From contig CM049315.1 of NCBI GenBank assembly GCA_026874595.1, positions 1,058,501-1,122,500 on the forward strand: 64,000 nucleotides of DNA, read 5' to 3'. Below are positions 33,399 through 47,560 of the stretch, one piece after another. The notes beneath the pieces were generated by a model, which worked only from the letters and a program-made list of their open reading frames with translations, searched no databases and was not told the DNA's origin. Positions within the stretch are counted from its first letter, which is position 1; every line of letters begins with the position of its first letter. Both the position numbers and the translations under genes were made by a program. The stretch comes from Sipunculus nudus (lineage: Eukaryota > Annelida > Sipuncula > Golfingiida > Sipunculidae).

Positions 33399-35003
33399 AT
33401 CAACAGTATCAATTAATAACATAAATAACAAAATTGCACTACTTTGGTCCACCTCCGCCATCTTGCCAGTATACTTACCGTGTGGACGGTTTTGGTGGAC
33501 CATCTCCGGAGATGTTTTCGCAGTTTCGTCAAAACCAGTTTCGGTTTCGTTGTTATTAAGTGGACGGTCTCCCGGAATTGGCCGAAATCAGTTTCGAAGT
33601 GCGCCCTATATACAGTGAAACCAGTGCATTCAGACCACCATTTTGACTGGCCAAAAGCGGTCTTAATTAATTGACGGGTGTTTTTTTATACGGGTCAGTT
33701 ATAACTCATTCGGATTCTTTTGGCTGTATAAATGGTGGCCTTGATAGACAGGTGGTTGATTCTGACAAGCTTCACTATACTGCACTATACCACAAAGGTT
33801 AACATCAACTGGCGTAAATATAGGCAATAATCTGACCTGTAACAAGTTATTTTAGGCAACTAAAAATAAAATGTTAAAGAATAATTAAAAATTAGCATGA
33901 CTGCTGCTTTGTTTAACCCAAAAGGAAAATCATTACATACACAAAAACACTTTTGCATTATAAATACTTGTATTTTAAAATGGACTCATTGAAAACCTTT
34001 TTGTTTGGATCAGAGCATCTTGATTACTCCACAGATTAAAGCCTTTTTTCGCAAAATTTTACCCTATCGGTTGTAAAAAAACAAATGACTTTCCCAGAAA
34101 TGAAGAAAAAATATCTTTTATATTCCAGATTCACTAATGCAGCTACGCCGAATTTAACGATACGTCATCTCTTATGAAGTTCGCATGTAGTTGACACAAT
34201 AGAAAATAATTATATCAGCTGATTCTTTAAATATTTTCATGTTGCTGAAATCTTTATCGATGTTTAAACTATTCTATATTAAAACAGTCAACTGATATTG
34301 TCATGTATGACAACAATAATTGTTTAAACTATTCTTTATAAATGTGTCAACACAAATTTTTGTCATATCATATCACATTACAATCATAAGATATCTAAAA
34401 AATCTTATCAATATAATGTGATATAATCTTTTTCATTACCTATATTTTTTACGTTCTAAAAAATCAGGACAAAACCGTTTTCAATCATGTTTTGTCATAA
34501 AACTAGGAAATAATATATTTATTAAGTTAGTGTACAAAATTTTGTAAGAGTTGAAGTGCATAAAGGTATTTTTTGTTTTAGATGTGAAGAAAATGTAATT
34601 AATAATCTTTACCCGGTGAGAAAATCCGTGTAATGGAAATTTTTGGCTGAAAATTTTTCCCGTGCTAGCAATTTCAGAGCTGGGCGAGCTATACAATAGA
34701 GATCCTCCCTGTGGAGTGATCAGTATAAAATATTAAAAGGACCCGGGGATAGTCATAATGGTATAGGCCGCAAGGGCATTTATTTTCTTTCTATAGAACT
34801 CTGTTTACTGGAATTTGGTTGACATATAATGCCTGTCCTCTCTTACGCAGCTATTGAGAACATACGATGATTGTAACAAGCCCTTATTTTACGACCAAAA
34901 TTATGTCAGAAATATTTTATTGTTGCTTTCCTTTTATGTTTTATATTAAATGATTTAAGTAATCAAAAGATATAGTTCATTGACTGGGATTACATATAGC
35001 ATT

Positions 35004-35051
<48 letters not shown>

Positions 35052-36210
35052 AGTCAATGTGTGTAATCAGTAAATACACGCATTTCCTATAACTATCAGT
35101 AAGAATTTGAAGTTCCTTATTCACTCAGGGACTTCATGTATATACTAAAAGTTCTATACGTGTTTTTCCTATAATCAGGACCAGGAATTCCGTGTATTTA
35201 TTGATATAAAAAAACTAAAGCTAGCTACAATCACAATTATCAGAATCTATTGCATATGTTTTCAAATAAATCATTAGAATTCAGTGTAACCATTCTATAT
35301 CTATGTCATCACCAAATCTACATCATTAAAAAGCGTCACGTTATATGCATTTCCTCAAAAATATGGCCAGAAATGTCCTTTATTCACTGATATGAAACCA
35401 TCAATTTATATAAATCTTTCGCATATATAGTCACTCAAATTATTAGAATTAAAGCCAGCTGTTTATGTACTCTTTCTAAAGAATTTAGGTGTGTTCGGGT
35501 TTACTTCCCATACATTTTATTAAATGTAGGTAATTACATTCATAGAAATGTTCTTATAACGCCTCTGTGACGGGCGTATGAGCTTGTTTATCTATACCAA
35601 CACGGTAAACATATTCGGAAAATTCATGTGTTTACATTCATTTGTTGTGGTTATTGTAACGAATTTGCATGTGCAGGAGCGGCATGTATCAATTGTCTAT
35701 ATTAATGAACATATTTTTAAGCTTAAGTAATAGTTTATACTGCATAAAGTTAATATATTTTAATGTGTTTTATATCATGCCCCAGTTGCAATTTTCACAC
35801 TTTTATTTCAATATTAAAAAAATATGAACACAATACAAAATATGAAAAATTGGAATTAAATAAACAAACTACTGTGTATTGCAAAGAAAATATGGATAAT
35901 TAATTAGGTACTTTTACACAATCTACTGTATGCTAAAAATATAAATAAAGGAATGTGTCCTTTAATGGTATACAAGTGTATTTCAGTGGAATTATACAGA
36001 TTCAGTGACTCTGAGATGCACATATTCCATGTTAATGGCTTAGTCCATTGATGGTTTAAATTCTTTAAAAATAAATGGTATATGTGTGTGCGGGTAGGGT
36101 GTGGTGGGTAAGAGCAGGAATAATAGATTAAATATATTCCTTCTAATTAATTAAAACTTATGTATCTTATATATTTTCGGATAAAGTATTTATACACATT
36201 ACAAGAACTA
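33399..36210. other. Unassigned AT-rich sequence
   Basis: No gene recognised. TACAGTGAAACC near 33610 resembles one pogo-type end but has no partner. A (TG)n run lies at 35012-35048. Confidence 0.5.
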
Positions 36211-38536
36211 AGGGTCCTGCGAGGCTGTGTTCAATCCCTGTGCATATCACATTATATTTTATTTATGCCTAGTCTGTTATACTATATATAATGGCATTAT
36301 GTTATCAAGGGTCCTGTGAGGCTGTGTTCATTCCCTGTGCATATCACATTATATTTTATTTATGCCTAGTCTGTTATACTGTATATAATGGCATTATGTT
36401 ATCAAGGGTCCTGTGAGGCTGTGTTCATTCCCTGTGCATATCACATTATATTTTATTTATGCCTAGTCTGTTATACTATATATAATGGCATTATGTTATC
36501 AAGGGTCCTGTGAGGCTGTGTTCATTCCCTGTGCATATCACATTATATTTTATTTATGCCTAGTCTGTTATACTATATATAATGGCATTATGTTATCAAG
36601 GGTCCTGTGAGGCTGTGTTCATTCCCTGTGCATATCACATTATATTTTATTTATGCCTAGTCTGTTATACTATATATAATGGCATTATGTTATCAAGGGT
36701 CCTGTGAGGCTGTGTTCATTCCCTGTGCATATCACATTATATTTTATTTATGCCTAGTCTGTTATACTATATATAATGGCATTATGTTATCAAGGGTCCT
36801 GTGAGGCTGTGTTCATTCCCTGTGCATATCACATTATATTTTATTTATGCCTAGTCTTTTATACTATATATAATGGCATTATGTTATCAAGGGTCCTGTG
36901 AGGCTGTGTTCATTCCCTGTGCATATCATATTATATTTTATTTATGCCTAGTCTGTTATACTATATATAATGGCATTATGTTATCAAGGGTCCTGTGAGG
37001 CTGTGTTCATTCCCTGTGCATATCACATTATATTTTATTTATGCCTAGTCTGTTATACTATATATAATGGCATTATGTTATCCAGGGTCCTGTGAGGCTG
37101 TGTTCATTCCCTGTGCATATCACATTATATTTTATTTATGCCTAGTCTGTTATACTATATATAATGGCATTATGTTATCAAGGGACTTGTGAGGCTGTGT
37201 TCATTCCCTGTGCATATCACATTATATTTTTTTATGCCTAGTCTGTTGTACTATATATAATGGCATTATGTTATCAAGGGTCCTGTGAGGCTGTGTTCAT
37301 TCCCTGTGCATATCACATTATATTTTATTTATGCCTAGTCTGTTATACTATATATAATGGCATTATGTTATCAAGGGTCCTGTGAGGCTGTGTTCATTCC
37401 CTGTGCATATCACATTATATTTTATTTATGCCTAGTCTGTTATACTATATATAATGGCATTATGTTATCAAGGGTCCTGTGAGGCTGTGTTCATTCCCTG
37501 TGCATATCACATTATATTTTATTTATGCCTAGTCTGTTATACTATATATAATGGCATTATGTTATCAAGGGTCCTGTGAGGCTGTGTTCATTCCCTGTGC
37601 ATATCACATTTTTTTTTATTTATGCCTAGTCTGTTATACTATATATAATGGCATTATGTTATCAAGGGTCCTGTGAGGCTGTGTTCATTCCCTGTGCATA
37701 TCACATTATATTTTTTTTATGCCTAGTCTGTTATACTATATATAATGGCATTATGTTATCAAGGGTCCTGTGAGGCTGTGTTCATTCCCTGTGCATATGA
37801 CATTATATTTTATTTATGCCTAGTCTGTTATACTATATATAATGGCATTATGTTATCAAGGGTCCTGTGAGGCTGTGTTCATTCCCTGTGCATATCACAT
37901 TATATTTTATTTATGCCTAGTCTGTTATACCATATATAATGGCATTATGTTATCAAGGGTCCTGTGAGGCTGTGTTCATTCCCTGTGCATATCACATTAT
38001 ATTTTATTTATGCCTAGTCTGTTATACTATATATAATGGCATTATGTTATCAAGGGTCCTGTGAGGCTGTGTTCATTCCCTGTGCATATCACATTATATT
38101 TTATTTATGCCTAGTCTTTTATACTATATATAATGGCATTATGTTATCAAGGGTCCTGTGAGGCTGTGTTCATTCCCTGTGCATATCACATTATATTTTA
38201 TTTATGCCTAGTCTGTTATACTATATATAATGGCATTATGTTATCAAGGGTCCTGTGAGGCTGTGTTCATTCCCTGTGCATATCACATTATATTTTATTT
38301 ATGCCTAGTCTGTTATACTATATATAATGGCATTATGTTATCAAGGGACTTGTGAGGCTGTGTTCATTCCCTGTGCATATCACATTATATTTTATTTATG
38401 CCTAGTCTGTTATACTATATATAATGGCATTATGTTATCAAGGGTTTTTTGAGGCTGTGTTCATTCCCTGTGCATATCACATTATATTTTATTTATGCCT
38501 AGTCTGTTATACTGGATATAATGGAATTATGTTATC
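36211..38536. repeat. 97-bp satellite array, about 24 copies
   Basis: The unit starts AGGGTCCTGTGAGGCTGTG and ends with GGCATTATGTTATCA; exact 97-bp spacing is seen from 36211 to 36308 to 36405 and onward. Copies are nearly identical; variants are single substitutions or 1-2 base indels. The first copy has GCGAGG/TCAATCC differences and the last is degraded, as expected at array edges. It contains no gene and no open frame of note. Confidence 0.96.
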
Positions 38537-41500
38537 ACGTTCGCCCTCATAGATTGTAATTGTGGATACATTACTGAAGGAGAGGGTTACAGAAGATGCA
38601 AGGAGACAGTTTCAACTCCTGTCCCATGAGGATAAATCACTAAATGTTTTGCAGGTTCAGGATGAGATAGATGTTTATTATAGTTTAAAAAATTGGATGG
38701 GCACCATCAGAGGCACCCCATTACAGAACAGTTATCAAGGAAGGGTACAAACTTTAAATTTACATGATTAAAGATTCACCTGAAGTAATATGAAGTATGT
38801 TTAGGTATGTGTATGTCAAATGCAGCTTTGCATTTTGAATAGTCAGTATTGCTTATTAGAAATTAATGACATACATATTTTCCTGTTTTAATAATGAACA
38901 ACAATCTTTATTGGGAAATTAACCCAGGATAAATGAATTTGAGAAAATGAACTAGCTGTGAATATTTTTTTTTGCATGAGAGTGGTCAAACATTGCTGCT
39001 AAGCCGGTTATTTTTTGCTTGGACTAGACTGGCGACCTGCACAATTACATGCCGAAAACCCGAGAACATGCCATATTAATCATTTTATAACTTTAGCGGG
39101 CAAAACTGGACACACAATCAGCTAATTTGGGCAAAAAGAACAACTTTTGGTCAAAATTTATAAGTTTTATTATTAAGGATTATGGAGAAAAACATGAAAA
39201 ATACAATAATAAAAATGGCTGCCATTTTGTCTTATTTTTGCCTTTTATCTGGACTCCGAGCACTGCATAGTAATGTTAATGATAGCAACAACCAGTGTTG
39301 CGTTACCATATGAAAATGAATGTTAATAATTGTAACCAAACATATCCTGACTGTTTGACAATGTGTAAATCTTTGAAAGGTCTTGTTCATGTTTAACATG
39401 AAACCGTGCTCCGGACCATTACTACTTAAAAAACCTGTTATGCCAGCCTGCCTCGTTTTTCGTTTATTGCGAGTGCATGACATTTCAGGATAATTGTTTT
39501 CAAAATATCATACTGCTAAAATGCTTCGAAGACGTATTTGCCACTTTGCTGGTTATGTATTATTGAGGTATTGGCGGATTGTCGCTAGGGCAACTACCAA
39601 TTCCTAATAATGTAGTCACAACAGCAAAAGATTCAAAGTGCAATTATTTCCACGTTGTGAAGGAGACCTTAAACCAATTAACTACACGCTATACAATGTT
39701 GTGTCTTTCAAAAGTATTAGTGCTTTAGTTGCTGCCCACTTCACAAAACACTAACATCTCTTGGTCCTGACTAATACCAGATGATATTGAAGCTGCAGGG
39801 AAAGGCAACCTATTGAGAGTTGGTGAGCTTTATGCTTGATTGTTTGTTTTATTCCCCAGCGAGCGACAATTTGCCAAATTAGTACTGGACCAATATACTA
39901 CCATGGTGTAGAAAAACAATTTTACTAACCTAATGGCCTGTTATGACCTCCTCTTTCATCATCGTTGTAGCAATATAACTTGGAAAAAATTTCCTAAAAT
40001 GCCATTCACTTCGCAAAAGGTCTCCATACGAGACGAGCTGATGTGACAAGTGTATTTAAGAAGTAACATCATTCTTCGGTGGAGAGTTCCATGGTATATG
40101 TTGCTAAGATCTTGGACAGGCAGAACTATGTCTCGCCAGCTCTATGGAGCAGGCGGATAGTTTACTTGATTTGCTCCACATGAGCAAGCAGGTAGCAATA
40201 GGGGGGATGATTGGTTGTATCTACAACAGAGAAATCCATTTACGATCCAGTGAAGAAAGTTAAGCTGAGGATCTTCAGTATGTGCAAGAAGACGCATTGC
40301 AAAGTTGGTTAAGAGAAGATCGACAACAATTGGCAAGAGTGCTTGTAGTTCAGCCACCATACCCTAGTGTGTTGCAATCTCTGGGTGGAAAATAGGTAGG
40401 AACATGTTTTCTGTTTTCTAAAGGTACCTCTTCTCCTCCAATGGTTTTCCTCTTATTCCAACTGACAGCAATGCCTTTGTTCAAACAAATAAAGAGCCTT
40501 TATAACAACATTGAGCCTTCAAGTGAATCAGATTATACTGCATCACGCACAGAAAGAAACGATAAACTGATGTCACAACAGTTGTCCAAGCCATCAAGAA
40601 AGGTCAAATGATAAATGACTACTGTTCTGCTTTTGTGACCCACTTTGTTTGAACATCCATATCACCATAACTGGGTATGATGAAGGACGAGTTATCTTTC
40701 TAGAAATACTGAGAATTTTATAAGTGCACACACATGGTAAAATTATTTTATTAACTCTAGATGTTTATTAAATAAGACGGTTTAACCCAGTTTGTAGTAA
40801 TTATGACAATGCCTTTAATGGGATCCCTAGTATCGCAAACATGAATGTTGCTACCATTTGTATTCTTCTACGGTTCTTAAAGTTTAGATATACGAAATAG
40901 TATAAGAAGAATGGCGACCATGTTGAAATTCAGAATGGCGGCCTTATCCAATTTGGCTTTTTGTTTAATCCCTGGTTTCGGAAACATGGTTTTACTAACA
41001 TTTATATTAGTCTTCAGTGCTCAAAAGTCAAAATAAAAAGCAAAATATAAGAAACATTTTGAAACAAAATGGCGGCTGAAGACGGGGCTGAAAAAAATGG
41101 CATCTGATATTTCTGGAATAAGCACCCCAAAAATTGACAAAGTTAGCCAATAAAATCTATTTTGGCACGACAATACAGGTGAACCGAATATCTGACAAAG
41201 CATACTATACTAATAGCCACCAACTGCTGGGCACGCGTCACTGGCTGTGAACATGCTGCATTCGTAACCGGGGTAAGATGGTAAACACGAGTTGATAGGT
41301 GGGAAATGACGTTCGACAGGTTATCCTAGTCGTATTTACCAACGGCGAACTGGCTCTTGTTGGAGTAACCCCGTTTGTCCGACATTCACCTTTATCCACG
41401 ACAATGACGTTATCCAGGGAGCGAATAATGCAACAGGCTACGTTTTGATACAAAGACGCTTTCAAAAATCAGAATTTTTCTTTAAGATCTCCATGGCGAC

Positions 41501-42859
41501 CCTCATTACAAATGACACTGCTACTCCAGCGGTGTTTTTTCGAGAGCAAGTAAACAAAGAGGAAAGAAAAATTAAAACCATAAACAGGCAGGTGCAGATC
41601 TTACACAATATACTTACAATCAAACACAAATTCCCGCATATGTTCATTCTAAACACCATTGCTGTCATTATCATGCAGATGTTTGGTATGATTAATTCAG
41701 TTTTGTTATTTGTATTTGTGTAAAAAATTCACTTTTTTTATATTAAAGTTATTAATTAACTTTTATTTTTTTAATAATATATGTGTGTATTAAATAATTA
41801 ATTCACTTTTATTTTGGACTTATATATAAGTGATTGATTCTAGTGTTGTCATTAGGCATAAGTGTTTGAAATACACCAATTAAAGGAGCGATGCCAAAGA
41901 GAAAAAAACGAACATTATAAATGACGATTGTCAGTATAAACATACTTCATTACATAATCCCTTTGGCAACGCATGCATTATTTAACAGAAAAGGCCCAGA
42001 GAATACATATTTAACAGATTTAGTTTGGATTCTTATATTAAACAACAAATAGAAAAATGATCAAATACCGATAAATTCACTCTCCTTAAAAAATTAAGAG
42101 AACAGCAAAAACTAGTCTTCATGGCTCTTATGTGGTACACCATATATAGGACACTGCCTGAAGCTAGGATTTGTTTGAGCCTTTATTGCTGTTATTATCT
42201 CCGCCAAAGTACTGGGGTTGTTTTTGCCGGCGTTGGTTGGTCTGTTTGTTTGATTCTCTCTTAGCAAATTAACTTAAAACTCATAACCTGATTTTGATTA
42301 AATATTCAGGATAGCTCGGCAATAATACAAGGAACATTTAATTAAATTAGGAGGGGATGGGGGGGGGGGGGGAGCGGACCCACTCATGATCTGAATCATG
42401 GATTGTTTAAATAGGAAACATGCTACATTATTAACCATCACATTGGAGGTAATGAGCTGCTTTGGCGAAGATCTCTACTCTTTGATGTAAATTTCTAGTT
42501 TGATATGAATTAAACTTTTTAAAAAAGGTGATGCTGTCTACATGATGTGTATTTTGATTATAGACTACAGATCAATATATACACGACTAACGATGGATAT
42601 ACATGTACCCTCATTGTAGTAATTTTGGAAAGGGCCGCTGTCATGTGCCCAATGATCTAAAATATACAGATACTAGTATATATTAACATGTTTAATTAAA
42701 AAAATGATGTATATTTATAATGTTATATACTTAATATGTATTAAATCAAATGCTTCTTTAAAATATAATCATATATCTGAACGACTATATTCAGGAAGAG
42801 AGCAGAGAGATACATGCTATACACTGCGTATTCACACACTTATGAAACAAATTAAACGT
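38537..42859. other. Unassigned sequence
   Basis: No supported gene over 4.3 kb. Short frames at 38562-38771 (+) and 41445-41723 (+) show no known motif. Visible small items: a YY1-like palindrome at 39212-39229, ATGGCGGC-type words at ~40933 and ~41070, and a G run at ~42358-42372. Confidence 0.45.
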
Positions 42860-42930
42860 CCCGTATTCGTATAACCGTATTCGCATCCGTGTCCTAAACG
42901 GCAGGGCATAGACATGACTCTCGTGTAATA

Positions 42931-42992
<62 letters not shown>

Positions 42993-43875
42993 GGGATATA
43001 TATTCAAAATTATACCATATACATTTCTTTTATATCCCGTACAGGCAATGGAGATTTTGCTCAAGACCAAGGCTTTAATTAAAATTAGCAGAACAAATAT
43101 TAACTAATGTTAGGGTCGATGTTGCCCTTTTTAAAGTCTCAACATACTCTGCCCATCCCTTATATCATATTCACTTATTTTTAGCACATTGTCTGGTTTC
43201 TTTGACGTATGTCAATTTCAAGTTTCTGCTACTAACTGCCAAGTTTGATCCTCTCGTCCTACAGTCAGAGTTAGCCGCGAACAATCGGACGCTTAGACAC
43301 CTCGACCGGAGCGTCCCAAAGATATGTCGAGTGTCGCATACGCTTACCCCCACGTTCCTGAAAGCTATATATATATAAATATTATTTTTAAGGATCAACG
43401 TGCAACCCAATGGTGTCGCAACATAAGCTCTGTCCATGCCCCATATAATAAGGGTTCAGCTGTCAAGACAACTGTCTCAGCATGTCTGATCGTATAAGGA
43501 CAGGCTAATTGATCTGAAGGTATTGTGACACACTAAGTGATCACCATGAAATATTAGATCAGTCGAGTGTTGAAGATACATAGATGACCATAATGCAAAA
43601 CCTGTGAATAAAATAAACTATTTTACTTTGCATTTACATAACAGGTGACATTTAATCTCAGGATCATCATGTGCTTTAAATTAAAGTTTATATATAGGAT
43701 AAATATATGATAGCGTGTTTGGCGAAAAATAGTGTTATCCTAAACCTACAGCCGTCAGTTTGTCCACCAGAAGTCTGCTCCTCCCTGATCTACTACGAAC
43801 ACCTTGCCTTCCAGTTCAGCAGATTTATCTTACCCGGATTAGGTGGTCTAATTACGTCACACGATACGCCCCCTG
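42860..43875. repeat. Diverged tandem duplication, copy 1
   Basis: Shared landmarks with copy 2 in the same order: CCCGTATTCGTA; TGACTCTCGTGTAATAACA; a CTTTTATAT...CAGGCA segment; TCAGCTGTC/ACAACTGTCTC; CCGTCAGTTTGTCCACCA; CAGCAGATTTATCTTACCCG; TTACGTCACA. This copy also has a (CA)n(TA)n run at 42931-42989. Confidence 0.85.
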
Positions 43876-44759
43876 CCCGTATTCGTAACCTTATCCGCGT
43901 CCAGAACGGCAGTTTGCATGACTCTCGTGTAATAACATATAAATAAATGGTTATACAATCAGAATGATAACATGTACCTTTCTTTTATATTCCGCGCAGG
44001 CATGGGAGATGTTGCACAAGATCAAGGGTTTATTTAAAATTAACAGACCAAACTAACTTATTCAGACCACCCCTCATATCATATTCAGTTATCGTTAGCA
44101 CACTAGCTGGATATTTGACGTGCGTCAATTTCCAGTGGCTTCTACAAGTGTCAGCTTTGATCCTCTCGGTCCTACAGTCAGAGTCAGCCGCGAAAAATCG
44201 GACGCTGTGTGTGTCTGTATAATTTTGTGTTTCGAAGTGCATACCGTTATACACGTGTTTAAGGATACAGACAGTAATGAAAACGTTTTGATTTAAATGA
44301 AATTAATAGGAAAGAAGGATTAACGGGCCGTCCAAAGGTGTCGCAACCTGTGCTCTGCCCAGGCCCCACAAGGGTTCAACTGTCTATACAACTGTCTCGG
44401 CATGATCGTATAAGAACAGGGTATGATCTGAAGGTATGTGACCCTGCCAGTGATCACCAAGAAATATTTGATTATTCGAGTCTGGAAGATATATAAATGA
44501 TCATAATGCAAAACATGTACAAAATGTACTATTTTATTGCATTTACAACAGTAAAAGGCGACATTCATTCAATTCAGGTCTCTTTAAGTTAAATTATGGC
44601 AGCATCCACGCTAAAAAATTGGGTAATTTCTAACCTGCAGCCGTCAGTTTGTCCACCAAAGTCTCTCCGTCCCTGATTTACTACAGTAAACACTGGTTTC
44701 AGGTTCAGCAGATTTATCTTACCCGGATTATCTTACCTGTCTATTTACGTCACAGGAAA
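43876..44759. repeat. Diverged tandem duplication, copy 2
   Basis: Aligns with 42860-43875 along its whole length with many substitutions and indels. No coding exon could be confirmed in either copy; a minus-strand peptide with FAA(N/D)SDCRT is shared but short. Confidence 0.85.
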
Positions 44760-46235
44760 GTAATACTTGCGAAGTGTCGGCATTATGACCCGTTACAACG
44801 TAACACTATACTACAGCCCAGGGACTCCATAAATATTCTATAAAAACACCAAGGCGCTCCAGCGGTCCTCATCAATTACACGTGCTCAGGCTTAAGACGT
44901 GTCTAGGTGTGAGCGTGTAATTTCATACAATCGCTTCAGTACACGCGGTACGTATTGATCTAACAGAGTCTCTGTGTCCATGCAAAACCCTTGATATGTG
45001 TATAATTATTACTGTTAAATGTTGAGGCGGTCGTAATTCATCACTAAAGATAAGTCTGAACCATTCAATACAATTACTCTTTCTCTGACACGATGGATAA
45101 TGACCCAAACCAGACTGTAATGATTTGACCGACATTTAGAAGGTAGATGTATAGCAAGGAAGATGGCAAGACGAAAGATGCAGCGCTTGTTATCGGAAAA
45201 ACTTGAGTCTGATTGAAAGCTGATAAGTATTATTAATTTTTTTTATTCATTCTCTTAAAATTTTATTTTTTTTTTCAAAATAAGCTGTATATTACAAAGA
45301 TGAAAATGTTCTCAATGCATTTTTACATTTACAGATATTTTTTAAAGAAAATTATGCGTTTGTAGTTTGACTTGCGTGACCAGCAAATTGAGAATATTAA
45401 TACTGTGGATCCACAGACATTATGTATATATTTTTAATTTTTTTCCAAAGCAAACATCTTGTATCAGGAATTTGTCAATACGTTTTAACTAATGTATGCT
45501 TTGTTACTAAAACAGAAGGCGGTAAAGTGGGAAACTATTTAACTGTTGAGAATTATTTTTTTATTATCATTTATTTTGTACTAACATTGCACAATATAAT
45601 ATGAAAAGTGTAGATACTTATTGTGCTTTATAACAAAAATAAAGTGTGCTCAGTTAAAAGCCTTTATTTGTATCTGGTTATTTTGTGGAAATCACGGCAA
45701 GTATATATGTTTTGAATCTGCCCTGACAAAATTATCTACATACATGGTACAATCAAGACATTCGGTAATTTCTCTAACCAACTCTGCCTGAGCATATTCA
45801 TCTTCATTAAATGAAAACCTATTGATAATCTTTTTTTTTTTTTTCAAATCTATTTGTATTACGATTTGGATATGTTTGCGTATAAAAACCCACAATTCTC
45901 CATCATGTTGCTTACACTGCTACCAACATGTGTCAAATAATCCCGACAAGCATTCCGAGCAATATATGAACCAGAGCATTACCTGAACTATACATAGAAT
46001 AAAACATGTTCACGAAGCTCATTTCTAATTGACATTTTAATGGTTTCTTCCCGGCTATATGTAATGCAGTATATTCAATGCTGTTGAAGGTAATGTCTTA
46101 ATACTTCTCAAACTTTTATTATATGCAGCTGTGAGAGAGGCAATATCTTTACTTCTGAGCTTTCAGCTTTGTGATCAATAAAACTAATAACAATTTTGGG
46201 AAAATAATGTATTCACTAAAATTTAGAAAGGTTAC
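44760..46235. other. Unassigned AT-rich sequence
   Basis: No gene or repeat structure supported; homopolymer T runs at ~45236-45280 and ~45831-45844. Confidence 0.5.
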
Positions 46236-46515
46236 CGAGGTAAACTGGCTTCTGTGGCTCAGGGGTTGAGCACAGGACTAAAAGCCTGGAGATCCTGAGA
46301 TTTTTCACTGTCAGCCCAATTCCAGGGTTTGCTCTCTGCAGGCTCAATGGGAAGGCTGTGCCTAATGGCTGTGCCTAATGGTTTCACTCACCTTAGGGAT
46401 CACCTTTCGGGGATTCCTCGATGGTATGACCAAGCAATGGGGACGATAACGCACCTGCGGGCCCGCAGATGCAGTAGTCACTGGGCCTGGTTAACGGCCG
46501 GATATAAAATGAGAG
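46236..46515 (+). mobile_element. SINE-like unit with tRNA-like head
   Basis: Starts TGGCTTCTGTGGCTCAGGGG with an A-box-like TGGCTCAGGGGTTGAG and an anticodon-arm-like region, but the B box is degraded. The ~200-bp body contains a duplicated GGCTGTGCCTAAT and a 14-bp perfect palindrome CTGCGGGCCCGCAG (46454-46467). It is richer in G and C than the flanks. SINE is the best guess. Confidence 0.5.
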
Positions 46516-46884
46516 GAAGCATGTGATACAGCCCTGTCACGTAGTCCGAAACCAGACTGGAATTCTGCAGAAGTACATATATGAAGTTAAGTTAGGATTA
46601 AAAAATGGAGGCGTTTACCTCCAACTAAAAAAAAATAAAATAACAATTGAAAAAAAGGTTTCCAAAGTTTCCTATAACAGAGTTTACTATCACGAAAAAA
46701 CACGCTCTCTTACGGAGAATATGATTACTAACTGTGCGAGAACTGGAAATATATATACGTAAGTATTAAATCTTTTTTCCCCATTTCCGCTTGTTGATGT
46801 CTAAAACAGTAGTGGAATAAGCCATATTTAATTATTACCAAATTCTAAACACACTGATATATTATTTTTATTTTATATTATGGA

Positions 46885-47560
46885 GTATTCATCCCCAGAT
46901 TTGCTACAGATGTTCACTAATTGATGTAACCCGCTTGCCGATGGTGCCAATAGCATCAGATCTTCAGCGTAGGCCAGGCAGCCTGCATATTTGTGTCCAA
47001 TGTGACACCCAATATCACTCTGTCGTAATCTGCAGGTTAAATATCAGTGGACTAAACATCCCTTCCTGTTTAACTGCATTTTGTGAAAAGAAATTATCAG
47101 ATGTCTCACTATTCCGTGAAACACGTACGAGCTGATTATTCAGTCTAACGACTACCTCTGGATTACTCTTTTTAATTAGTAAGGAAAACATTTGACCAAA
47201 TATCGATCTGCCAAAGACTTTGCTGGCATCATGAACCAGCAATACACTTTACTACCTCGTGATCTGTAATCAGTTGCAATGTCATTATAACTGCTGCACT
47301 GATTGTCGTGTGTTGATTCTCTTTAAATGCAAAATGTGATTCTGATGACCGCAACAATTACTGAACAATTGTAAGATATGAGATATGATGATCTCAAAGA
47401 ACTTACAGACCGAGCTACTAAATCTTGTACCACGGTAATTTACTCTGTCGTTTAAGTTTCCATTCCTGTCCTTGGGGAGAGCACAATAACAGAGTTTTTA
47501 TATATCGCGGGAAATACCCATGGGATAACATTGCAGTACACATTAAAAAAATTATAACGG
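46885..47560 (-). pseudogene. LINE reverse transcriptase relic
   Basis: Minus-strand fragments in order from 47560 down: MLSHGYFPRYIKT, KDRNGNLNDRVNYRG, KENQHTTISAAV, a DASK-F-R block (DASKVFGRSIFGQMF), VKQEGMFSPLIFN, then IGCHIGHKYAGCLAYAEDLM and LLAPSASGLHQLV. These are RT palm motifs; the catalytic YADD is here YAED, and at least three frame changes occur. It is distinct from both other LINEs in the window. The ends are not defined. Confidence 0.75.

Noticed and set aside
33600-33625. Pogo-type terminal repeat (TACAGTGAAACC)
   Set aside because: No matching inverted end within several kilobases.
36211-38536. CRISPR-like array
   Set aside because: Units are contiguous 97-bp copies without variable spacers, and the context is eukaryotic.
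38562-38771. 70-codon frame after the satellite as an exon
   Set aside because: No recognisable domain; a TTTTGCAG-GTTCAG acceptor-like site lies within it, but there is no partner exon.
41445-41723. 92-codon frame with a hydrophobic C-terminus
   Set aside because: Overlaps an opposite frame of similar length, has no known motif and could be chance in AT-rich DNA.
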